Part shown: positions 41,801 to 48,761 of the stretch, one piece after another
How the letters are laid out: each line of letters opens with the position of its first letter
Numbering within the stretch: position 1 is the first letter of the stretch
Source of the DNA: CAXTPV01 sp964249405
GTDB taxonomy: Bacteria; Pseudomonadota; Alphaproteobacteria; Acetobacterales; Acetobacteraceae
Assembly (NCBI GenBank): GCA_964249405.1
Contig: CAXUBX010000001.1
Span: 1-64,000, forward strand
Direction of reading: 5' to 3'
DNA length: 64,000 nucleotides
Position numbers and translations under genes: made by a program
The notes under the pieces: generated by a model
Seen by the model: only the letters and a program-made list of their open reading frames with translations
Database searches by the model: none
What the model was told of the DNA's origin: nothing

Positions 41801-42092
41801 GGATCGCCCATAGGTACTGACGGGTCCCGTCGGGCTTCGCGACACCGCCGCCCGGGACGTCGGCAGCGCCGGACACGACATCACCAACGGCGCGAACTCT
41901 GGCCGAACCCGGGAGACCCTTCAGCCGGCTGCAAACGTGCCGCCGAACGAGGCGAAGCGCCCGACGCTCATGTCGGGAGACAGCGTCCCGACGAGCGGAC
42001 GGAAGCAGGAAACCGGGCTCGGTTTGACGCTTTGTGGCGATACGGTCAGCAAGTTCTGACGGGCAACGATCCACCATTCGGAGGAGTATCGC
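41801..42092. other. Intergenic stretch at the edge of the less GC-rich segment
   Basis: Between the ABC operon and the SDR gene. No gene is supported. A minus-strand frame from 42097 to 41921 has protein-like composition (it ends in MSVGRFASFGGTFAAG before a stop) but no usable start codon. It might be the 3' end of a lost gene. A GGAGGAG site for the SDR gene is at 42080-42086. Confidence 0.4.
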
Positions 42093-42926
42093 GTGGCTCA
42101 CAAGGTCTGGTTCGTCACCGGCGCGTCACGCGGTTTCGGCCGCATCTGGGCCGAGGCGGCTCTCGCGCGCGGCGACAAGGTCGCGGCCACCGCACGCGAC
42201 CCCGGGAGCCTCGCCGAGCTCGCTGGTCGGTTCGGAGATGCCGTGATACCGTTGGGGCTCGACGTCACGAAGCCCGACCAAGTCCAACAAGCGGTCTCAC
42301 AGGCGCACGATCGTTTCGGCAGGCTCGACGTCGTGCTCAACAATGCAGGGTATACGCTGCTCGGGATGATCGAGGAAGCGAGCGAGGCTGACGTTCACGC
42401 GGTCTTCGAAACGAACTTCTTCGGCACGCTTCGCGTCATAAAAGCTGCCCTGCCGTTCCTGCGGAAGCAGGGACACGGGCATATCGTTGGCGTGTCGAGC
42501 GGCCTCGGACTTGTAGCGCCTCCACTTATTGGCTTCTATTCCGCCACCAAGTGGGCGATCGAAGCGTTGCACGAGAGCTTGGTGCAGGAGGTGAAGAACT
42601 TCGGCATCAAGGTCACGTTGCTTGAGCCAGGCGCCTACGCGACCGATTTCGCCAGTCCATCGTCACGCAAAATGGCAACGGATCTCGACATCTACGACGA
42701 CCTTCGCAAGCAGATCCAGGATCGCCTGTCGGGCGAGAAACGCGGCGATCCGCGAGCGACAGCGGACGCCATCCTCAAAATCGTCGATGCGGAGGAGCCG
42801 CCGCTGCGATTTGCGGTCGGTGCCGGAGTGCTGCCCCGGACGCGCGCCGCCTACGCCAGCCGCATAGCGACTTGGGAGGCGTGGGAGGCCGTGTCGAACG
42901 CAGCTCAAGGCGAGACGACGACATGA
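42093..42926 (+). CDS. SDR family oxidoreductase
   Basis: A 277-residue short-chain dehydrogenase: cofactor motif TGASRGFGRIWAEAAL, ATARDP with an Arg that suggests NADP(H), NNAGYTLLG, GVSSGLG and the active-site FYSATK. The C-terminal part (GDPRATADAILKIVDAEEPPLRFAVG) is typical of the subgroup with the GDP.....I motif. It starts at GTG 42093 behind GGAGGAG. Codon use is visibly more AT-tolerant than in the ABC genes upstream, which suggests acquisition together with the M24 gene. Confidence 0.88.
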   Translation: MAHKVWFVTGASRGFGRIWAEAALARGDKVAATARDPGSLAELAGRFGDAVIPLGLDVTKPDQVQQAVSQAHDRFGRLDVVLNNAGYTLLGMIEEASEADVHAVFETNFFGTLRVIKAALPFLRKQGHGHIVGVSSGLGLVAPPLIGFYSATKWAIEALHESLVQEVKNFGIKVTLLEPGAYATDFASPSSRKMATDLDIYDDLRKQIQDRLSGEKRGDPRATADAILKIVDAEEPPLRFAVGAGVLPRTRAAYASRIATWEAWEAVSNAAQGETTT

Positions 42927-43024
42927 CCGACGCTTCCTCTTAGCCGAGCAGGTCCCGTCGTCGCATACCGTGCCGGCCAACGATTTCGTGCGGTATTCCC
43001 CGCCCGGACGATCCGGGCGGCGGA

Positions 43025-44296
43025 CTACGCTCCGGCACGCAGCAACTGCGCCGAAAATGGGTTCAGCTCGATCGCTTGATCGTCACCGACGATCACCGTA
43101 CCCCCGAGGGTGACCATATGGCGTCCGAACCCGCAGCTGGGCTCGAGCGCGAAGGTCATACCGGGCTCAAGCTCCGTCTCGCCGAACGCCGTTGGAGAAC
43201 TCGCGACGCGAGGGTAGCGCTCGGCGCCGTCGACGCGACCAAGGGCCTCGGGGACCCGGCACATCAGGCCGAACGGGTTGAGGCCGTGGATCTGTGGGCC
43301 GCGTACCCAGCCGCCGGCCTCCTCTATTGGCTTGAGCATCTCTTCCGCGACTTCGCCGAACCGCCTCCCTGCTCGTAGTCCCGACAAACCCGCGGTGTAG
43401 GACGCGCGAGCGACAAGCGCAGCGCGTTCGATTTCCTCATGCACCTTGCCGATCGCAATCGCCACTTGGTGTTGCGTCTGGCGCATGCCGAAGCCGGAAA
43501 ACACCTCGGTGACGATGACGTCACCATCCCGCAGGATTCGCGGGGCCTGCGGTCGATAAGCCCATTGCGGCGGCCCGGAAGCTGCCGGGGCCGGCCCCGA
43601 CCAGAAATGCATTCCCGGAACGACTGTCCCTCGCGCGTACGCCGCAGCCATGCCCGCCCCATACACCTCGGTCTCGCAAACGCCAGGGCGGGCTGCGTCG
43701 ACCATGGCCCGAGCCATGGCATCCCCGATGCTCGCGGCGTGTCGCACGACCGCGATCTCCTCCTCACTCAATCGCATCATGAGACGCGCGAAAGCCAGGC
43801 CCGCCGGCTTGAACTCGATCTCGGGGAAGTCAGCCAAAATGGCCTTCCAGAGCTGGTAGGGAATGATCCCCTCGGTGTGCCACGGGCGATACGGCTCCAG
43901 GCCGATCACTCCGATCGTTCCGTTCGTCAGCCCGTGCTCGTTGAGCACCTCTACGATGTTGCCCGAGTGACGACCGACTCGGAGGCCTTCCGCCACGATC
44001 CAGCTGCCATCGTCCCGACGCCAAGCCTCCAGATGGTCGAGGACGTAAGTCGAGATCGGCACAAACGCGGTCGGCTCGCCAGTCCTCGGAAAGAAGACGG
44101 TCATGCCCGGGCGGTCATTCGTAAACCAGGTGTCGAAGCAAAATGGCGCTGGGCCGGCATCTTCGTGCTCACCGAAGACAAGCATCGCGTCGAGGCCCTC
44201 GCGATCCAAGAACTTGCGGGCCAGGTCCCAGCGGCGATCACGCTCTGCCAGGGAATATGTCGGGGTCGACGAACAATGCAGGCTGCGGTCTGACAT
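43025..44296 (-). CDS. M24 (pita-bread fold) family protein, creatinase-like
   Basis: A 423-residue protein with the two-domain M24 layout. The N-terminal creatinase domain includes FGEHEDAGPAPFCFDTWFTNDRPGMTVFFPRTGEP. The catalytic domain has EEEIAVVRHAASIGDAMARAMVDAARPGVCETEVYG, the catalytic-type His in IHGLNPFG, and LEPGMTFALEPSCGFG. The metal ligands of true aminopeptidases are mostly absent: the paired Asp region reads DVIVTEVFSGFG and the last Glu site reads TLGGTVIV. The protein is therefore more like metal-free creatinase-type hydrolases than Xaa-Pro peptidases. ATG 44296 has a GGAGAG site. It is convergent with the SDR gene. Confidence 0.8.
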   Translation of the reverse strand: MSDRSLHCSSTPTYSLAERDRRWDLARKFLDREGLDAMLVFGEHEDAGPAPFCFDTWFTNDRPGMTVFFPRTGEPTAFVPISTYVLDHLEAWRRDDGSWIVAEGLRVGRHSGNIVEVLNEHGLTNGTIGVIGLEPYRPWHTEGIIPYQLWKAILADFPEIEFKPAGLAFARLMMRLSEEEIAVVRHAASIGDAMARAMVDAARPGVCETEVYGAGMAAAYARGTVVPGMHFWSGPAPAASGPPQWAYRPQAPRILRDGDVIVTEVFSGFGMRQTQHQVAIAIGKVHEEIERAALVARASYTAGLSGLRAGRRFGEVAEEMLKPIEEAGGWVRGPQIHGLNPFGLMCRVPEALGRVDGAERYPRVASSPTAFGETELEPGMTFALEPSCGFGRHMVTLGGTVIVGDDQAIELNPFSAQLLRAGA

Positions 44297-44422
44297 CTTG
44301 TCTCTCCTTTCCCCCTCTTCCACGACATGGCTCCGTCAGCAGGCAAACGGTCACCAACGCCGGGGCCGGCGCGAGCGCCGACAGCAACCGGCAGACCGGG
44401 ACACCCATCGAGCGCGGCCGCG

Positions 44423-44914
44423 CTACGGAAGCCGAAGCCTCGCCTCGGTGGCGAGTTGATCGACCCGCTCGTTGGCGGGATCTCCGGAATGGCCGCGGAT
44501 CCAGAGCCATTCGACCTCGTGCGGCTTCGCGCTCGCCAGCACGCGGCGCCACAGATCCATGTTCTTGACCGGATCGCCGGTCGAGGACCGCCAGTTCTTC
44601 CTGATCCAGCCGGTCGCCCAGCGGGTGATGCCGTTCCGCAGATACTCGCTGTCGGTGTGGAGGCGGATCCGGCAGGGTCGCTTCAGCGCCTCCAGCGCCT
44701 CGGCGGCGGCGGTCAACTCCATCCGGTTGTTGGTGGTCGCCGGGTCGGCGCCGGACAGCTCGCGCTCGTGATCGCCGAACCGGAGCAGGGCTGCCCAGCC
44801 GCCCGGGCCGGGGTTGGGCTTGCAGCCGCCATCGGTCCAGATCTCGACCGTGACAGCGCGAGCGGCGTCCGCGCGGACGCCGAAGGTCTCGAGTTGATCG
44901 TCAGAAGATCCCAT
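44423..44914 (-). CDS. rnhA: Ribonuclease HI
   Basis: A 163-residue RNase H that cuts the RNA strand of RNA-DNA hybrids. The four carboxylates are in WTDGGCKPNPGPGG (Asp), NRMELTAAAEAL (Glu), LHTDSEYLRNGI (Asp) and GHSGDPANERVDQLA (Asp). It has a ~20-residue extra N-terminus before VTVEIW. The ATG at 44914 overlaps the thrB stop by 14 bases, which is why this start was chosen; no later in-frame start keeps the first strand. The gene order ispH-thrB-rnhA is common in alphaproteobacteria. Confidence 0.95.
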   Translation of the reverse strand: MGSSDDQLETFGVRADAARAVTVEIWTDGGCKPNPGPGGWAALLRFGDHERELSGADPATTNNRMELTAAAEALEALKRPCRIRLHTDSEYLRNGITRWATGWIRKNWRSSTGDPVKNMDLWRRVLASAKPHEVEWLWIRGHSGDPANERVDQLATEARLRLP

Positions 44915-45863
44915 AGGCGGCTTCCGTGGTGGCGCTCGCGTGGAAGCGGAGCTTGTGCAGGTATTCGAGCGGATCCTTGCGGGTCACCACGGCCCCCTCC
45001 GGCGTGTGGAGCCAGTCGTACAGCCTGGTCGCCAGGAAGCGGATCGCGGCTCCCTTGGCGAGCGTCGGCAGCGCTGCACGTTCCGCGCGTTCGAGCGGCC
45101 GCACCGAGGCATAGCCGGCGATCAGCGCGCGTGCCTTGGTCACGTTGAACTGCCGGTCCGGCTCGAAGCACCAGGCATTGAGGCAGATCGCCAGGTCGTA
45201 GGCGAGCGCGTCGGTGCACGCGAAGTAGAAGTCGATCACGCCGGAGACGCGCTCGCCGAGAAAGAAGACGTTGTCCGGAAACAGGTCGGCGTGGATGTGG
45301 CCGCGCGGCAGGTCGCGCGGCCATCGGGTGAGCGTGGTCTGCAGATGCCGGTCGATCTCGGCGCCGAGACCCGGCTGGATCTCGTCGGCCCGTGCGCGGC
45401 TCTCGGCGACCAGCGGTCCCCAGGCATCCGGGCCGAGCGCGTTCGGGCGCGTCGCCGGCCATCCCGCGCCCGCGAGATGCAGCGCGGCCATCGCCTCGCC
45501 GAGCGGACGGCAATGCGCGGCCCGGATCCGGCGCGGCCAGACACCTTCGAGGAAGGTGGTGATCGCGGCGTGCCGCCCGGCAAGCATCCGGAGCGGGTTG
45601 CCGTCGAGACCGGGCACCGGGAGCGGACAGCGCACGCCGGCCGCGGCGAGATGGCGCATGAGGCCGAGGAACCAGGGGAGCTCCGCCGGGTCCACCCGCC
45701 GCTCGTAGAGCGTGAGGATGAAGTCGCCCGCGGTGGTCCGGAGCGAGAAGTTCGAGTTCTCGACGCCCTCGGTGATCCCGCGAAAGGCGAGCAGGGTGCC
45801 GAGGTCGTACTCGGCGAGGAACTCGGCCAGCGCCTCGTCGGAGATCTCGGTGTAGACGGCCAT
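44901..45863 (-). CDS. thrB: Homoserine kinase
   Basis: A 320-residue homoserine kinase of the APH-like type, which phosphorylates homoserine for threonine synthesis. It begins AVYTEISDEALAEFLAEYDLGTLLAFRGITEGVENSNFSLRTT, with ENSNF and FILTLYERRV as ATP-site elements. The catalytic loop is GHIHADLFPDNVFF and the Mg-binding Asp is in GVIDFYFACTD. Length and motifs match the HK2-type ThrB of alphaproteobacteria. It overlaps rnhA and is downstream of ispH. Confidence 0.94.
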   Translation of the reverse strand: MAVYTEISDEALAEFLAEYDLGTLLAFRGITEGVENSNFSLRTTAGDFILTLYERRVDPAELPWFLGLMRHLAAAGVRCPLPVPGLDGNPLRMLAGRHAAITTFLEGVWPRRIRAAHCRPLGEAMAALHLAGAGWPATRPNALGPDAWGPLVAESRARADEIQPGLGAEIDRHLQTTLTRWPRDLPRGHIHADLFPDNVFFLGERVSGVIDFYFACTDALAYDLAICLNAWCFEPDRQFNVTKARALIAGYASVRPLERAERAALPTLAKGAAIRFLATRLYDWLHTPEGAVVTRKDPLEYLHKLRFHASATTEAAYGIF

Positions 45864-45963
45864 TCTCGCGTTCTCTCGGCCCGGTCCGGAACGGACCGAA
45901 CCTATCCCGAGCCCTCCTCGCGCGACAGGCGGCTCGCGCGTCCTCGACCGGCCGCGCCGCTGC

Positions 45964-46983
45964 TCAGACGCGCTCGAGGGGAGCCGGAAGCTTGAAGATG
46001 ACGTCCTCCTGCTTGACGATCCGCTCCTCGATCGTGAGGTCGTAGCGCTCGGCCAGCGCCTCGACCATCTCCTGGACCAGCGTCTCGGGGGCCGACGCGC
46101 CGGCGGTGATGCCGAGCGTCCCGACCGCATCGAGTGCCGACCAGTCGAGGTCGGCGAGCTTCGGGACCAGGATCGCGCGCGGGGCGCCGCTCCGCTCGGC
46201 GACCTCGCGGAGGCGCTGCGAGTTCGACGAATTGGGGCTGCCGATCACGATCACCAGGTCGGACGAGGGCGCGATCGCCTTGACCGCCTCCTGACGGTTC
46301 GTCGTGGCGTAGCAGATGTCCTCCCGCTTCGGCCCCTCGATCAGGGGAAACCGCTGACGGAGGATGCCGACGATCTCGGCGGTGTCGTCGACCGACAGCG
46401 TGGTCTGGGTGATGAACGCGAGCATCGTGGCATCGCGGGGCTCGACCGTTCTCGCCTCCTCGGCGGACTGGATCAGCGTCATCGCGCCGGGAGGCAGCTG
46501 GCCCATCGTGCCGACCACCTCCGGATGCCCGGCATGACCGATCATCAGGATGTGACGCTGCTCCGGGCCGCCTTCCGCGAAGTGGCGCTCGGCCTCGCGA
46601 TGGACCTTCGACACCAGCGGACAGGTCGCGTCCAGGTAGAGGAGGTGGCGGCGCTCGGCCTCGGCCGGCACCGTCTTGGGGACCCCGTGGGCCGAGAACA
46701 CCACCGGGGCGTCGCCCGGGACCTCGTCGAGCTCTTCCACGAAGATCGCGCCCTGCGCCTCCAGCGCCTCGACCACGGTCCGGTTGTGGACGATCTCGTG
46801 GCGCACGTAGACGGGGGCGCCGTAGCGGCGGAGCGCCTCCTCGACGACGCGGATCGCGCGGTCGACGCCGGCGCAGAAGCCGCGCGGTCCTGCGAGGACG
46901 ACGCGCAGCCGGCGCTTCGCGGGCGCGGCGGGAAGAACTCGGTCGAGGACGGTCCCGAGAAGGCCGGGATTCTGGTCGGGCAT
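45964..46983 (-). CDS. ispH: 4-hydroxy-3-methylbut-2-enyl diphosphate reductase
   Basis: A 339-residue [4Fe-4S] enzyme for the last step of the MEP isoprenoid pathway, giving IPP and DMAPP. The three cluster Cys residues are in GPRGFCAGVDRA, DATCPLVSKVH and REDICYATTNRQ. VFSAHGVPK, GHAGHPEVVGTMGQ and SPNSSNSQRLRE are the substrate-pocket motifs. ATG 46983 is preferred; ATG 47034 would add 17 residues. The promoter region is shared with the divergent gcvT gene. Confidence 0.95.
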   Translation of the reverse strand: MPDQNPGLLGTVLDRVLPAAPAKRRLRVVLAGPRGFCAGVDRAIRVVEEALRRYGAPVYVRHEIVHNRTVVEALEAQGAIFVEELDEVPGDAPVVFSAHGVPKTVPAEAERRHLLYLDATCPLVSKVHREAERHFAEGGPEQRHILMIGHAGHPEVVGTMGQLPPGAMTLIQSAEEARTVEPRDATMLAFITQTTLSVDDTAEIVGILRQRFPLIEGPKREDICYATTNRQEAVKAIAPSSDLVIVIGSPNSSNSQRLREVAERSGAPRAILVPKLADLDWSALDAVGTLGITAGASAPETLVQEMVEALAERYDLTIEERIVKQEDVIFKLPAPLERV

Positions 46984-47199
46984 GCGGAGACGCGGTCCTT
47001 CTCTCGCCGGGGCGGGTGGTTCGCTGCCGTTCATATAGGGTGTTGCCGGGCCGGACCGCAAAGCGTCAGCCGTTCTCCTTGCGACGGCGCATGCGTTGGG
47101 GCATGCAGGCACGCTCGGTTCGCAGGCGCAGGAAGGCCCGTTGTCCACGGCGAGGACCTTGCAACGCATGGGCGGGTCGTCGTGGGATCGGGTGGCGGG

Positions 47200-48354
47200 A
47201 TGGGCGAGACGGTGATCGGCGACGGCGAGGCGGCGGAGACGACCGGCGCGCTCCGCACCACGCCGCTCGACGCGCTGCACCGCGCCCGCGGCGCCCGGAT
47301 GGTGCCGTTCGCCGGCTGGTCGCTGCCGGTGCAGTATCCGACCGGCGTGCTGCACGAGCACCGGCAGTGCCGGACCGCCGCCGCCCTGTTCGACGTCTCG
47401 CACATGGGGCAGCTGACGCTGCACGGCCGGGAGGCGGCGGCGGCCCTGGAGCGACTGGTGCCGGCCGACGTGCTCGGCCTCCGCGACGGGCAGCAGCGCT
47501 ATACGGTGCTGCTGAACGAGGCAGGCGGGATCATCGACGACCTGATCGTGAGCAAGCTCGGCGACGCGCGGCTGTTCCTGGTGGTGAACGCGTCCCGTCG
47601 CGCAGCCGATCTCGCGCATCTCCGAAGCGCCCTCCCCGGCGTGGTCGAGGTGGAGGCGCACGAGGCGCGCGCCCTGCTCGCGGTCCAGGGGCCGGCGGCG
47701 GCGGACGCCGTGGGACGCCTCCTGCCGGGCAGCGCCTCCCTCCCATTCATGCATGCGGCGACCGTGCCGTTCGACGGCGCGGACGCGATCGTCGCCCGCT
47801 GCGGCTACACGGGCGAGGACGGGTTCGAGATCTCGGTTCCCGCCGACCGCGCGGCGGCGCTGGCCGTGTCGTTGCTCGCGGACGAGCGTGTCGGTCCCGC
47901 GGGACTGGGCGCCCGCGACAGCCTGCGCCTGGAGGCGGGACTGCCGCTCTGGGGCAACGACATCGACGAGCTCACGACGCCGGTCGAGGCCGGGATCGTG
48001 TTCGCGATCGGCCGCCGCCGCCGGACCGAGGGCGGGTTTCCGGGCGAGACGGTGCTGCTCGACCAGTTGCGGCGCGGGCCGCACCGCAGGCGCGTCGGAT
48101 TGCGTCCCGAGGGGCGGGCGCCGGCGCGGACCGGGGTCGCGATCAGCGCGACCGACGGGACCGCGTCCGGCAGCGTGACCTCCGGAGGCTTCGGCCCGAC
48201 CGTCGGCGCGCCGATCTCGATGGGATACGTCCGACGGGATCTTGCCGAGCCGGGCCAGGTCGTGATGCTGGACATCAGGGGCCGCGCGGTTCCCGCTGCC
48301 GTGACAACGCTCCCGTTCGTGCCACCGGGGGCGCGGCCGCGCGCTTCCCGCTGA
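47200..48354 (+). CDS. gcvT: Glycine cleavage system aminomethyltransferase (T protein)
   Basis: A 384-residue T protein that moves the aminomethyl group from lipoyl-GcvH to tetrahydrofolate. Signatures are TTPLDALHRARGARMVPFAGWSLPVQY, FDVSHMGQ, NEAGGIIDDLIV, ARCGYTGEDGFEI and GARDSLRLEAGLPLWGNDI. The C-terminal barrel has SGGFGPTVGAPISMGYV. ATG 47200 follows GGTGGCGG. It leads the gcvT-H-P operon. I see no glycine-riboswitch features in the 216 bases before it. Confidence 0.94.
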   Translation: MGETVIGDGEAAETTGALRTTPLDALHRARGARMVPFAGWSLPVQYPTGVLHEHRQCRTAAALFDVSHMGQLTLHGREAAAALERLVPADVLGLRDGQQRYTVLLNEAGGIIDDLIVSKLGDARLFLVVNASRRAADLAHLRSALPGVVEVEAHEARALLAVQGPAAADAVGRLLPGSASLPFMHAATVPFDGADAIVARCGYTGEDGFEISVPADRAAALAVSLLADERVGPAGLGARDSLRLEAGLPLWGNDIDELTTPVEAGIVFAIGRRRRTEGGFPGETVLLDQLRRGPHRRRVGLRPEGRAPARTGVAISATDGTASGSVTSGGFGPTVGAPISMGYVRRDLAEPGQVVMLDIRGRAVPAAVTTLPFVPPGARPRASR

Positions 48355-48383
48355 TCCCGTGACATCCCGGAGGACATGCGCAC

Positions 48384-48761
48384 ATGGCCGAGACGCGATA
48401 CACGCGCGAACATGAATGGGTGCGGTTGGAGGATGACGGGACCGCGACGATCGGCATCACCGAGCACGCCCAGGAGGCGCTCGGCGACATCGTGTTCATC
48501 GAGCTGCCCGAGACGGGACGCACGCTCGTGGACGGCGAGGCCTGCGCCGTGGTCGAGAGCGTCAAGGCGGCGAGCGACGTCTACGCGGCGCTCGGCGGCA
48601 CGGTGGCCGAGGTGAACGAGCAGATCGTCGAGGAACCGGGCCTCGTGAACCGCGACCCGGAGGGCGAGGCCTGGTTCTTCCGGATCGAACCCGCCGACGA
48701 CGACGGCTTCGCGGCGCTGATGGATCGCGAGGCCTACGAAGCCCTCCTGGAGACGCTTTGA
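48384..48761 (+). CDS. gcvH: Glycine cleavage system H protein
   Basis: A 125-residue lipoyl carrier. The start RYTREHEWVRLEDDGTATIGITEHAQEALGDIVFIELPE and the lipoylation site CAVVESVKAASDVYAALGG (Lys near residue 61) are typical. It shuttles the aminomethyl group between GcvP, GcvT and lipoamide dehydrogenase. It lies 29 bases after gcvT, and its stop overlaps the gcvP ATG (TGATG). Confidence 0.95.
   Translation: MAETRYTREHEWVRLEDDGTATIGITEHAQEALGDIVFIELPETGRTLVDGEACAVVESVKAASDVYAALGGTVAEVNEQIVEEPGLVNRDPEGEAWFFRIEPADDDGFAALMDREAYEALLETL

Noticed and set aside
41921..42097. 58-codon minus-strand fragment ending SVGRFASFGGTFAAG
   Set aside because: The composition is protein-like, but it has no usable start codon, and no family was recognised. 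It might be a gene remnant; not enough support to list as a pseudogene.
43025..44296. Annotation of the M24 gene as Xaa-Pro aminopeptidase
   Set aside because: The usual metal ligands are mostly missing, so that name would be misleading.
46984..47199. Glycine riboswitch before gcvT
   Set aside because: I looked for tandem aptamer features such as GGAGAG and the conserved CCGAAGG-like core and did not find them.
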